Assembly: GCF_000970855.1 (NCBI RefSeq)
Contig: NZ_KQ034046.1
Coordinates: forward strand, 677,796-741,795
Source of the DNA: Lactobacillus helsingborgensis
GTDB lineage: Bacteria; Bacillota; Bacilli; Lactobacillales; Lactobacillaceae
Reading direction: 5' to 3'
Length of the DNA: 64,000 nucleotides
The notes under the pieces are model-generated. The model made no database searches and had not been told where the DNA came from. It saw only the letters and a program-made list of their open reading frames with translations. The translations under genes were made by a program, and so were the position numbers. Numbering within the stretch: the stretch's first letter is position 1; every line of letters begins with the position of its first letter. This document shows positions 19,542 through 27,807 of the stretch, piece after piece.

Positions 19542-20140
19542 TTTTATCAAAAAATATTATATATGTATTTATTATAGCTAAAATTAATCAGTCTCTTTTT
19601 TATAATACTTATAACAGTAGATAATAAGGTGAAAATTTGAGAATAAAAAGACATTAAGATGTTATTTTCAGTTAAAACTAATAATAAAAAGTAGACTTTT
19701 AAAGATTAATAAATAATTTGCTATGAGGATGAATTAAAAGTTGGGAATAACTTTATTTCACTCTTGATAATGCTTAAATAGTGCTTTTAATAAAAAATTA
19801 TATGCGAAATGCAGTACCTAATATTATTATGCGAAATTGATAATTGAGACTGCAAAAATAGACTTGAACCTGACAGAGTTTCTTTCCTTAACTAAGTAAA
19901 AGCTAATAGTAATTTTAATTTGAGAATAAAAATTATTACTTTTTGGCTTAATTATGCTTACCTCTAAAATTATTAAATAGAAAAGGGAGTGATGCCAATA
20001 AGTTCCAACCTTAAATATCAACTCATTATCTGTGAAGATCTAATTTTATTATTCTTAGTGTTTATTCATATAATAAAAATTTTTCTATCTAAATAAGTAT
20101 GTTTTTAAAATCGCAGTAAGAATCGGTATTTAATGGATTA

Positions 20141-20166
20141 AAGCAACACGAAAGTGTTGCTTTTTG
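20141..20166 (+). terminator. Strong terminator upstream of comG with no obvious gene
   Basis: A nine-base stem AAGCAACAC / GTGTTGCTT is closed by a GAAA tetraloop and followed by a T run. No plus-strand ORF precedes it within 1.5 kb, so it ends an untranslated transcript. Confidence 0.75.
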
Positions 20167-20299
20167 TATGAAATAAAAAATAGAAATTGAGCTGCTGAAT
20201 ATATAATAATTTGTGTTAGCCCCAAAAACATTTTAATTTTAGAAAAATCTTTTGTTTTTTTGCGTAATTATCAGTGTCAGCAAAAAGAAGGGGGCATTT

Positions 20300-21274
20300 A
20301 TGAGGATTAAAGACGCTGTCAATAATTTAATTGAGGAAGCAATAACTAAGCATGCAAGTGATATTTTCTTTTTATTGCGAGAAAATAATTTACTAGTCAA
20401 TTTACGCACAATGAAAGGGATAACAAAGCAGACCCAATATTCAGTAAATGAAGGAAAGGAATTAATCAATTTTTTAAAGTTTGCCGCGCAAATGGATATT
20501 GCTGAACATCGTAGACCACAAGTAGGTGCTTTTGAGTATGAATTTCAAGCTAAAACTTACTTTCTTCGCTTATCAAGTATTGGAGACTTTAACGACTGCG
20601 AGTCCTTAGTTATTAGAATTATCTATCAAATTGATAGGAGTAGGTACTTTTTTAACAGCCAGATTGACCAGTTGAAAGCTTTAACTGAAAAAAGGGGACT
20701 GCTAATTACCAGTGGTCCGACAGGATCAGGTAAAACTACAACAATGTATAACTTGGCCAAAATAGCTGGTCAAAATAAAGTAGTAATGACAATTGAAGAT
20801 CCGGTGGAAATTCATGAAGCAAGCTTTATCCAAACTCAAGTGAACTTAACTGCGGATATTACTTACTCTAGACTACTCGAAGCAGCATTAAGGCATAGAC
20901 CTGATATTTTGATTATAGGTGAAATTAGGAATGCTATCACGGCAAGATTAGCTGTTGATGCTGCATTAAGCGGTCATCTTGTTTTAGCTACGGTTCATGC
21001 TAAGAGTACTTTGCAAACAATTTCAAGACTTGAAAGTTTAAATATCAGCACTGCAGATCTGTTTAACTGTCTGACGGGCGTTAGTTATCAACGGCTTTTA
21101 CCGACCACCGACGGCTTTTCCTGCTTAATGGATATTGCTAGTGGTCCAGAACTTCAGGCAGACATCAATATGGCTAAGAGAGGCAATTATGTCAATTGGC
21201 ACCAGAATTTAACCCAGCTGCAAAAGAGAGGAAAAATTAGTGCGCAAGTATGTAACCAATATCAGGAAGGATAA
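20300..21274 (+). CDS. comGA: Competence type IV pilus assembly ATPase ComGA
   Basis: A GspE/PilB-family ATPase of about 324 residues that powers assembly of the competence pseudopilus for DNA uptake. Walker A GPTGSGKT is at 139-146, Walker B RPDILIIGEIR near 215, and the His-box ATVHAKS near 235. The ATG at 20300 is preferred over an upstream TTG at 20252 because AAGGGGG lies 6 bases before it. It heads the comG operon, with a TATAAT at 20202-20207 but no good -35. No typical SigX box was recognised. Confidence 0.9.
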   Translation: MRIKDAVNNLIEEAITKHASDIFFLLRENNLLVNLRTMKGITKQTQYSVNEGKELINFLKFAAQMDIAEHRRPQVGAFEYEFQAKTYFLRLSSIGDFNDCESLVIRIIYQIDRSRYFFNSQIDQLKALTEKRGLLITSGPTGSGKTTTMYNLAKIAGQNKVVMTIEDPVEIHEASFIQTQVNLTADITYSRLLEAALRHRPDILIIGEIRNAITARLAVDAALSGHLVLATVHAKSTLQTISRLESLNISTADLFNCLTGVSYQRLLPTTDGFSCLMDIASGPELQADINMAKRGNYVNWHQNLTQLQKRGKISAQVCNQYQEG

Positions 21275-22244
21275 GTTAAATAATAAAGAACGGTTAGAAT
21301 TTCTGGAATATCTTCAAAACAGTTTGGCAAACGGTTTTTCACTAAATGCCAGTCTGGAAATGATGCCGATAATATGGCCAAAACGCAAAGATTTATTTGA
21401 GCAGTTGAATAAGCAGATTCAAGCAGGTAAAAAGTTAAGTACCGAAATGTTAAATTTGGGCTTTTCCAAAACAATTGCGACACAGATTGAATTATCTCTA
21501 GAACAGGGAAATTTGATTGATTGCTTGACACAAATTGCAACGTTAAATCGTTTGAAAAATGAGCAAGTAAAGAAATTAAAATCTGAAATGACTTATCCAT
21601 TTGTTTTAGTAATGATGATGATTTTTCTGTTGCTATTTATGCAAACTTTTGTATCTAATCAATTTGCCGAAACAGAAGAGCATACAGGGGACATCATGCT
21701 TTTATTATTACTAATATTATGCATGATTATACTTTATTTTATGAGTAAAATAATGCTTTTATTAAAAAGACAGGATTATAGTGCTTTAGTTAAGCTTTCG
21801 CACTTTCTTCTTGTTGGTCCTCTAATCAAAATATACGTGAAATATATTTTGATTTATGACGTAGGACTACTATTGGCTAGTGGCTTTTCTCTGCAAAAAA
21901 TCTGTGATTATGCTGTTTCACAACTTGAGGGTTCTTTGCAACATCATGTTGGATTAAAAGTAAGTAAACAGCTGGCTAAAGGAATGAGTCCAACTGAAAT
22001 CATTAAAAAGGAGCAATTTTTACCAAATGAACTAATTTTGTTAATAGAAGCAGGTTCAACGAAAGAGGATTTAAGCAAAAGATTTTTGCTGTTAGGTAGG
22101 GCGCTTTTTAATGATTTAGCACAGGACATTGAGAAGTTGATTGTTAACGTGCAACCAGTTTGTTTCATTTTGATTGGCTTATGTATTGTTGGCATGTATT
22201 TAAAACTATTACTACCAATTTATGCCATGATGCAATCAATTTAA
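21240..22244 (+). CDS. comGB: Competence pseudopilus platform protein ComGB
   Basis: A 334-residue GspF-family inner-membrane protein with two cytoplasmic T2SSF domains. The helices lie at about residues 118-140, 148-168 and 305-330. It is the membrane platform on which the ComGA ATPase works. The GTG start at 21240 overlaps comGA by 35 bases and has AGAGAGGA upstream; no ATG is available near the N-terminus. Confidence 0.85.
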   Translation: MRKYVTNIRKDKLNNKERLEFLEYLQNSLANGFSLNASLEMMPIIWPKRKDLFEQLNKQIQAGKKLSTEMLNLGFSKTIATQIELSLEQGNLIDCLTQIATLNRLKNEQVKKLKSEMTYPFVLVMMMIFLLLFMQTFVSNQFAETEEHTGDIMLLLLLILCMIILYFMSKIMLLLKRQDYSALVKLSHFLLVGPLIKIYVKYILIYDVGLLLASGFSLQKICDYAVSQLEGSLQHHVGLKVSKQLAKGMSPTEIIKKEQFLPNELILLIEAGSTKEDLSKRFLLLGRALFNDLAQDIEKLIVNVQPVCFILIGLCIVGMYLKLLLPIYAMMQSI

Positions 22245-22266
22245 GATATTGAATTAGGAGTAAATA

Positions 22267-22614
22267 ATGAAAAAGAAAAAAAGACGTAATTTTTTATGTT
22301 TAAATTCCCAAAATAGGCAAGTACCGGGTTTTACCCTGATCGAAATGGTAGTAGTTGTTGCGATAATAGTTATGTTGCTAATTATCATAGCACCCAATTT
22401 GACCAAGCAAAAAGATAGCGCCAACGCGAAAACAAACGATGCTTTTAAAACGACTTTGCAAACACAAGCTACTTTATATGAAGATGATAAGGATCGTGAA
22501 GGTAAGGAAATTACTTTCCAAAATATGTTTGAAGATGGATATCTAACTAAAAAGCAATTTGCAAAATCAAAAAATTATACCGTAACAAATGGTGTGGTTA
22601 AAAAGAATGAATAA
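22267..22614 (+). CDS. comGC: Major pseudopilin ComGC
   Basis: A 115-residue class 3 prepilin. Its leader ends in the cleavage motif PG|FTLIEMVVVVAI (about residues 22-34), where the prepilin peptidase cuts before Phe and Glu+5 is present. A single hydrophobic helix and a small polar domain follow. It is the main subunit of the competence pilus. The ribosome-binding site TAGGAG is 8 bases before the ATG. Confidence 0.9.
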   Translation: MKKKKRRNFLCLNSQNRQVPGFTLIEMVVVVAIIVMLLIIIAPNLTKQKDSANAKTNDAFKTTLQTQATLYEDDKDREGKEITFQNMFEDGYLTKKQFAKSKNYTVTNGVVKKNE

Positions 22615-23023
22615 ATATAAAGTTAAAGGGTTTACCCTAGTTGAAATGGTAATCACTTTAACTATTGTGGTCAGCCTAGTAATGCTGGGAACTATTGAAA
22701 TCAAGCGGTATCGAGAAAAAATGATTTTAACTAATACCGCTCAAGAAGTTAAGAGTTCGGTTGAACAAGCGGCTCGAATAGCCACGATTCGCCATGAAGC
22801 TGCCTATATTCGTTATTATCCGGGTTCAAAAAACATCAGGATAACTAGTAAGGGTTATTTACGCAAAATAAAAATCAATCCTCACATTGAAATATATAAT
22901 CTATCAGGGTTGGCAATATCAGCTACCGGTTCTATGCCACCACATACAATTACGATTAGTGACCACAAAAATAGTAAAAGAATAAAATTACAAATGACAT
23001 GGGGTAGAGCAGTTGCGGATTAA
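22607..23023 (+). CDS. comGD: Minor pseudopilin ComGD
   Basis: A prepilin of about 138 residues with a short leader MNKYKVK and the cleavage motif G|FTLVEMVITL. The ATG at 22607 overlaps the comGC stop codon by 8 bases. An alternative ATG at 22589 would add six residues but has no ribosome-binding site. Like other minor pseudopilins it probably sits at or near the pilus tip. Confidence 0.85.
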   Translation: MNKYKVKGFTLVEMVITLTIVVSLVMLGTIEIKRYREKMILTNTAQEVKSSVEQAARIATIRHEAAYIRYYPGSKNIRITSKGYLRKIKINPHIEIYNLSGLAISATGSMPPHTITISDHKNSKRIKLQMTWGRAVAD

Positions 23024-23291
23024 TAAAAAAGTAAAGGGCTTTTTTATAGCGGAAAGCATGGTAGCCCTTATGATTGCCTTAATGGGTGTTACTACCTTAG
23101 CTTTAATTGTGGGCGAAAGCCGTCAAATTGAACAAAATATTGAGCATAAAACTGATTTTACTTATGCCTGGCATGTGATGCGCAAAAATAACTTAAAAAA
23201 GATAGTTGTACACGATCATGTTTATTATCTTACTGGAAAAATGAGAGTTTATGATGAAACTAATGAGAAGACATATCAAATTAGAAAATAA
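23013..23291 (+). CDS. comGE: Minor pseudopilin ComGE-like
   Basis: A 92-residue protein with a short basic leader and the prepilin-like junction KG|FFIAESMVALMIALMG. It starts with TTG, overlaps comGD by 11 bases, and has GGGG a few bases upstream. Position and topology support ComGE; the sequence is too divergent to be certain. Confidence 0.7.
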   Translation: MRINKKVKGFFIAESMVALMIALMGVTTLALIVGESRQIEQNIEHKTDFTYAWHVMRKNNLKKIVVHDHVYYLTGKMRVYDETNEKTYQIRK

Positions 23292-23772
23292 AGGTTTTTT
23301 GCTTGCCGAGGCTTTATTTTATGTTTTTGCCACTTTATTAGTAGTATTAATACTGCAGAATTTACTAAAAAGTACTACTTTAGCAAATAAAATAAATCAT
23401 AAAACCGATGACGTGGTATTTTCGTATGTGCAATTCAATCGCTTTATAAAAAAGCAAAAGTTCAAGTATTGTTTCACCAAGCCCGCTGAATCTACGTTCA
23501 AAAAAGCGGATTTTGAGGTAATAAGCCAAAATAATGAACCCAAAATATATTCTATCAATTTTTACAAAAATATGATTAGGGTTATTACCCCTGAAGGTGG
23601 ACATATGCCTTTGTTAATTAATCTTTCCCATGCCTCATTTTTTACTAAAGATGAGCAGATTAAAATTAAAGTGACTGAAAGAGATGGCAGGCAATCCGAA
23701 ATATATTTAAAGTTTGATCCCAAACCGAAGAAAGAAAAGCGCAATGAAAAAAAGAAAAATGTTGAAAGCTAG
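23251..23772 (+). CDS. comGF: Minor pseudopilin ComGF-like
   Basis: A 173-residue protein with the prepilin-like start NKG|FLLAEALFYVFATLLVV. A basic soluble domain follows, ending in a Lys-rich tail. It overlaps comGE by 41 bases. The start may be the ATG at 23251, 23254 or 23263; none has a strong ribosome-binding site, so coupling to comGE translation is likely. Confidence 0.7.
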   Translation: MMKLMRRHIKLENKGFLLAEALFYVFATLLVVLILQNLLKSTTLANKINHKTDDVVFSYVQFNRFIKKQKFKYCFTKPAESTFKKADFEVISQNNEPKIYSINFYKNMIRVITPEGGHMPLLINLSHASFFTKDEQIKIKVTERDGRQSEIYLKFDPKPKKEKRNEKKKNVES

Positions 23773-23896
23773 TGCTTTATTAAGTAGTGTGCTGGTGTTA
23801 ACTACTTGTCTAATATTTTTGCAATTTTATCAAGAAATATATCGAAATAGTATGGAAAATGATTTTTTATTAATTGAATACCTACTTAATAATTGA
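23744..23896 (+). CDS. Very short ComGG-like membrane peptide
   Basis: A protein of about 50 residues with a basic N-terminus and one membrane helix (about residues 9-28). It overlaps comGF by 29 bases and is the last small ORF of the comG operon. Its position matches ComGG, but the usual ComGG is over 100 residues. It may be a truncated or lineage-specific version. Confidence 0.55.
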   Translation: MKKRKMLKASALLSSVLVLTTCLIFLQFYQEIYRNSMENDFLLIEYLLNN

Positions 23897-23955
23897 TTTC
23901 CTTGCTCTTAGGACCGTATTTCTATTAAAATATTTTAGAGATAAGGGGAATAAAA

Positions 23956-24957
23956 ATGTATAAAATTGAAAATATATTTAATAGTTTCTTGGACTGCGTT
24001 CAATGTTTACAGAAAGCGCTGAACGTATCTTTTGGGGATGCTCTGACAGAAACTTTTGATAATCTTGAAAATGGGCAGATTAAAGTTGAACTAGGGGCAC
24101 CTGATAAAGAAACAGTCAAACAACTTAGTCAAAAATATGCCAAATTGAATTATGACAAACTGTCAAATAATACCAAATTACAAATATTCACTTATTTGAC
24201 ATTAAAAGCAGTTACTGAAGATGATCTTGATGCCAATCAAATGCCAACTCCACCAGCTATTTCTACTATAATTGCTATGTTTGTGCAAAAACTGGTACCT
24301 AAAGAGAAATTGGTAATTGCTGATCCTGCTATTGGCACAGGTAATTTATTGTTTTCTGTAATTCAGCAGCTAAAAAGCGCTAACCATTCAAAAACTAATT
24401 TTGAATTATATGGTATTGATAATGACGAAGAAATGCTGAGTTTAGCTGATATTGCAGCACATTTAAATAACATTGATATTGAAATGTTTTGCCAAGATGC
24501 ACTAACTCCTTGGCTGTTTAAGAGCCCTAATGTTGTTATTAGTGACTTACCCGTTGGCTATTATCCTATTGATAAAAATGCTGCTAATTTTGCTACCAAA
24601 TCGGAAAATGGTCACTCGTTTGCTCATCTTTTATTTATTGAACAGATTATTAAAAATCTTCAAGAAGGAGGCTTTGCTTTTCTTGTTGTACCAAAAGCAA
24701 TTTTATCTGGAAAAGGTGGCAGTGACTTTATGCCATGGCTAACAGAGAAGGTTTTTCTGCGCGCAATAGTTGAACTTCCTGACAGTGCTTTTCAAAATAA
24801 ATTTAATCAAAAAGCAATTTTAATTTTACAAAATCATGGCAAAAATATCGGAAATAGTGAAGTATTTCTCACAAAGTTGGACTCGTTTAAAAACGAAGAT
24901 GACCTAATAAAGCTTAATGTTAAACTAAATGAGTGGTATACTAAAAACATTAATTGA
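23956..24957 (+). CDS. comG-linked class I SAM-dependent methyltransferase (YtxK-like)
   Basis: A 333-residue protein of the N6-adenine-methylase fold that often follows comG in lactobacilli and bacilli. Motif I is DPAIGTGNL (about 119-127). At the catalytic position, where DNA N6-adenine methylases have (N/D)PP(Y/F), it has SDLPVGYYP (about 194-202). The diverged motif makes the substrate uncertain: it may not methylate DNA adenine. It has its own AAGGGGAA ribosome-binding site and is followed by ackA. Confidence 0.8.
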   Translation: MYKIENIFNSFLDCVQCLQKALNVSFGDALTETFDNLENGQIKVELGAPDKETVKQLSQKYAKLNYDKLSNNTKLQIFTYLTLKAVTEDDLDANQMPTPPAISTIIAMFVQKLVPKEKLVIADPAIGTGNLLFSVIQQLKSANHSKTNFELYGIDNDEEMLSLADIAAHLNNIDIEMFCQDALTPWLFKSPNVVISDLPVGYYPIDKNAANFATKSENGHSFAHLLFIEQIIKNLQEGGFAFLVVPKAILSGKGGSDFMPWLTEKVFLRAIVELPDSAFQNKFNQKAILILQNHGKNIGNSEVFLTKLDSFKNEDDLIKLNVKLNEWYTKNIN

Positions 24958-25002
24958 TTTGTGAAATAAATTTAAAGTGATATTTATGGAGGAATTACAT
25001 AT

Positions 25003-26187
25003 ATGAAAAAAGTTTTAGCAATCAACTCAGGCAGTTCTTCATTTAAATATAAGTTGTTTGCTTTACCTGAAGAAAAAGTTTTAGCAGAAGGTATTGCTGA
25101 CAGAGTAGGTATTGACGGCTCTTCTTTTGAAATTGAACTGGCAAATGGTGAAAAACACAGTGAAGATGTGGCAATTCCAGATCAAGAAACTGCAGTTAAC
25201 TTGTTACTGAAAGCTTTAAAACAGTACCATGTGGTTGAAGATATTAATGAGATTGTAGGTGTAGGTCATAGAATAGTCGCTGGTGGTGAAGATTTTACTG
25301 ACTCTGCGTTAATTGACAAAGAAAAACTACAAAAAATTTATGATTTAAAGGAGTATGCCCCACTTCATAATCCTGCCGAAGGAAAAGGAATTGAGGCCTT
25401 TATGAAGCTTTTGCCTGGTGTACCCGAAGTCGGCGTTTTTGACACTTCATTTCACCAAACTTTAGATCCAGTTCACTATATGTATTCAATTCCTTATCAT
25501 TATTATGAAAAATATGGTGTGCGTAAATATGGTGCCCATGGGACATCGGTTCGCTACATTGTGGGTCGAGCAGCAGAAATGCTCGGTAAAGATGCCAAAG
25601 ATTTAAAATTAATTGTTTGTCATTTGGGTTCTGGTGCTTCAATTACCGCTGTAAAAGGAGGCAAGTCCTACGATACTTCAATGGGCTTTACACCACTTGC
25701 CGGTATCACCATGGGAACCCGTTCAGGTGATGTTGATCCATCAGTTTTGCAATATATCATGAATAAAGATCATATTGATATTAATGAAATGATTGAGATT
25801 CTCAATGATAAATCCGGCTTATTAGGTATTTCTGAGATTTCTTCAGATATGCGTGACCTAGAAAACAATTCTGATAAAAAAGCTGACCTTGCACGTGCTA
25901 TTTTTGTTAACCGTGTAAGACAATATATTGGTGCCTACATGGTTGAAATGAAGGGTGCAGATGCTATTATTTTCACAGCTGGAGTTGGAGAACACGATTC
26001 AGATATTCGTGAAAATGTGATGAAATCATTTGAATTTATTGGGTTAAAGCCAGATTTAGAAGCTAACAAGACTAATGGAGAGAAATTTATTACCAAACCA
26101 GATTCTAAAATTAAAGCTTTAGTTATTCCAACTGATGAAGAATTAATGATAGAACGTGATGTAGTTCGTTTGGCTCATTTGAATTAG
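25003..26187 (+). CDS. ackA: Acetate kinase
   Basis: A 394-residue acetate kinase converting acetyl phosphate plus ADP to acetate plus ATP, the ATP-yielding end of the phosphoketolase or pyruvate oxidase routes. It begins MKKVLAINSGSSSFKYKLF (the phosphate-binding NSGSSS loop). It also has FDTSFHQT near residue 147, GAHGTS near 178 and the adenosine motif CHLGSGAS near 206. Length is normal. GGAGGAA precedes the ATG, and a strong terminator follows. Linkage after the comG-methyltransferase block is the usual Firmicute order. Confidence 0.97.
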   Translation: MKKVLAINSGSSSFKYKLFALPEEKVLAEGIADRVGIDGSSFEIELANGEKHSEDVAIPDQETAVNLLLKALKQYHVVEDINEIVGVGHRIVAGGEDFTDSALIDKEKLQKIYDLKEYAPLHNPAEGKGIEAFMKLLPGVPEVGVFDTSFHQTLDPVHYMYSIPYHYYEKYGVRKYGAHGTSVRYIVGRAAEMLGKDAKDLKLIVCHLGSGASITAVKGGKSYDTSMGFTPLAGITMGTRSGDVDPSVLQYIMNKDHIDINEMIEILNDKSGLLGISEISSDMRDLENNSDKKADLARAIFVNRVRQYIGAYMVEMKGADAIIFTAGVGEHDSDIRENVMKSFEFIGLKPDLEANKTNGEKFITKPDSKIKALVIPTDEELMIERDVVRLAHLN

Positions 26188-26206
26188 TTTAAAACATAAT
26201 TATTTT

Positions 26207-26240
26207 AAGCCGTTAAGAAAACTTCTTAACGGCTTTTTTA
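26207..26240 (+). terminator. ackA terminator
   Basis: A perfect 13-base stem AAGCCGTTAAGAA / TTCTTAACGGCTT with a three-base loop and a T run. Confidence 0.9.
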
Positions 26241-26416
26241 TTTATAATAGTTTAACTGGCGATTAATAGTTGTGACAGAATGAACCGAAAGTAGAATGCA
26301 AAACGGCTTTTTTTCTTTTGTCCTGAATTTAAGCATTTATTTGTTTTTAAGCTGAGCCAATATATTATGACGACAATTGCACTTTAAAGCGGTTTTGGGT
26401 GAAAATTCTTTAATAT

Positions 26417-26445
26417 TAGTCAATATACCTATATTATGCTATAAT
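26417..26445 (+). promoter_or_regulatory. ssrA promoter
   Basis: TATAAT at 26440-26445 with a weak -35 TAGTCA at 26417-26422 (17-base spacer), 16 bases ahead of the mature tmRNA end. Confidence 0.55.
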
Positions 26446-26461
26446 TGTTTTTACCCAAAGC

Positions 26462-26824
26462 GGGGGTGTTTTGGGATTCGACAGGCGTAGATTCGCATTG
26501 ACTGCGGTTCGTAGGTCACGTCTACGTAAAAACGTCACAGTTTTATAACTGCAAATAAAGAAAATTCTTACGCATTAGCTTCCTAATTTAGGCGCATGTG
26601 TTGCTTGTTTTCGGATCACTCACGTCTGAATTCAAGTATCAACTTAGTGAGTTACGTTTAACTACCTCATCTGAATAGTTAAAAAGAGTCATTCCAGGTT
26701 AGCTAGTCCATACTAGCCCTGTTATATGGCGTTTTGGACTAGTGAAGTTCAAATAATATAACTATGATCGTAGATGTCAGTGACGGAATGCGTTTGGACA
26801 GGGGTTCAATTCCCCTCACCTCCA
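26462..26824 (+). ncRNA. ssrA: tmRNA
   Basis: tmRNA rescues stalled ribosomes and tags the nascent peptide. The tRNA-like ends pair as GGGGGTG (26462-26468) with CACCTCC (26817-26823). The T arm GGGGTTCAATTCCCC is intact, and CCA is not encoded. The tag reading frame is GCA at 26551 to the TAA at 26584-26586, giving ANKENSYALAS. The core NSYALA is typical of lactobacilli, but the final residue is Ser where ALAA is usual. Confidence 0.95.
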
Positions 26825-26900
26825 TAAAATTAGTGCTGAAAATATTCATTTGATAATATTTTATTAAAAGCACGGACTAAAAAAGGACTAAATAATTCTT

Positions 26901-26928
26901 AGAGCGAGAACTGTTTGGCTCTTTTTTA
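26901..26928 (+). terminator. tmRNA terminator
   Basis: A short stem AGAGC / GCTCT with a 12-base loop and six T residues lies about 75 bases after the mature tmRNA end. Confidence 0.6.
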
Positions 26929-27281
26929 TTTTCTTAGCATTTTATCTTTATAAATTTAATTTTATATTTATATAATCTTAAATTATGAGTGGTCGCTGAA
27001 ATGTTCGCCAACTTTATATTTAGCTATTTATGTTAGTTATAGAAATGTTTCTATTAAGGGAATAATAAATATTTTTGTTATAAACTAGCTATAAATCTAG
27101 TATTTAATAAAATATATCAATAAAACCCTATGAATAAAGCATTCATAGGGTTTTTATACGGCATTTGTACAGTGAAAATAGGTTGAAGAATATAAATAAG
27201 TTATATTTTTAAATTACTAAGATACAAATTTAAATGTTTAAGTTAATTCTTAGTATAAAATATGAAGAAGTTTAAAAGAAA
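26929..27281. other. AT-rich non-coding segment downstream of tmRNA
   Basis: No ORF is present. The only clear structure is the perfect hairpin at 27122-27155. The segment between the tmRNA terminator and that hairpin may carry a small transcript, but no good promoter was found. Confidence 0.35.
27122..27155. terminator. Strong bidirectional terminator
   Basis: A perfect 14-base stem AAAACCCTATGAAT / ATTCATAGGGTTTT with a five-base loop and T tracts. No gene on the plus strand ends here. Confidence 0.75.
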
Positions 27282-27311
27282 AAAGTATACTTAGCTAATT
27301 AAGTATACTTT
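27282..27311 (-). terminator. Terminator of the DUF2188 gene
   Basis: A perfect 11-base stem AAAGTATACTT / AAGTATACTTT with an eight-base loop and a T run on the minus strand, 34 bases after the stop codon. Confidence 0.8.
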
Positions 27312-27344
27312 ATTTTAGAATATGAAACTACTTTATTAAAAAAA

Positions 27345-27587
27345 CTATCCTTTAGGTGGGTATGGATCATGTCCATGACTATCACGACTTTGAATTTTAC
27401 CATCCTTACCATGGATAAATAATTCAGAGTTTTGATTTGTTGCAATTTTTCGCCCAATTTTAACAGCTTCCGCTTTAGTATCAGTATTTTGGGTTGACTT
27501 GGTGTTTCCCTCACCTTTAACGCTCCAGCCACCATTTTTGCTGTTAGGAACTACATGTTGATTTTTCCCATGTTCTTTATTGCTCAT
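27345..27587 (-). CDS. DUF2188 domain protein
   Basis: An 80-residue hydrophilic protein. It shows the DUF2188 pattern in order: QHVVP (residues 8-12), GGWSVKGEGN (17-26), DTKAEAVKIGRKIA (about 34-47), SELFIHGKDGKIQSRDSHG (about 53-71) and DPYPP at the C-terminus. The family is widespread in Firmicutes, with no assigned function; stress or nucleic-acid links have been suggested. The ATG at 27587 is chosen because AGGAGGTGA lies 5 bases upstream. A GTG at 27596 would overlap that site. It stands alone between two terminators in an AT-rich stretch. Confidence 0.8.
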   Translation of the reverse strand: MSNKEHGKNQHVVPNSKNGGWSVKGEGNTKSTQNTDTKAEAVKIGRKIATNQNSELFIHGKDGKIQSRDSHGHDPYPPKG

Positions 27588-27807
27588 TAATTTCACCTCC
27601 TTTTACTATATACAACTATATAATATCATATATATAGTTATATATAAAAATATAAAATTAATAAAGTGTTTTTGTTAAATATAAGATCTATGATTAATAT
27701 AATAAAAGTTATATAAGACTAACTGGTAGTATTAAGATAATAACGTTTTATTAGCGTTAAATATTATTGTTGGAAACAAAAATTGGTCGAATAACAAAGA
27801 AATTACA

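Larger units (their letters stand above)
19180..20299. other. 1.1 kb AT-rich gene-free island with structured repeats
   Basis: No convincing ORF is present on either strand. It holds a promoter-like pair TTTACA (19432-19437) and TATAAT (19456-19461, 18-base spacer). A palindrome GAATTGT-A-ACAATTC at 19466-19480 sits at the expected start site. Nested inverted repeats lie at 19403-19541, and a strong terminator at 20141-20166. The weak minus-strand ORF near 19827-20021 has low-complexity composition and no ribosome-binding site. Confidence 0.5.

Noticed and set aside
19827-20021. Minus-strand 64-codon ORF in the gene-free island
   Set aside because: Low-complexity Ile/Lys/Ser composition, no ribosome-binding site and no family resemblance; expected by chance in AT-rich DNA.
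20170-20300. SigX (ComX) box upstream of comGA
   Set aside because: No sequence resembling TACGAATA was found; only a TATAAT without a proper -35 is visible.
27592-27600. Short match to the tmRNA 3' end (TTCACCTCC) as a possible attachment repeat
   Set aside because: It is only the complement of the strong ribosome-binding site of the DUF2188 gene; nine bases are not evidence for att recombination, and no integrase is present.
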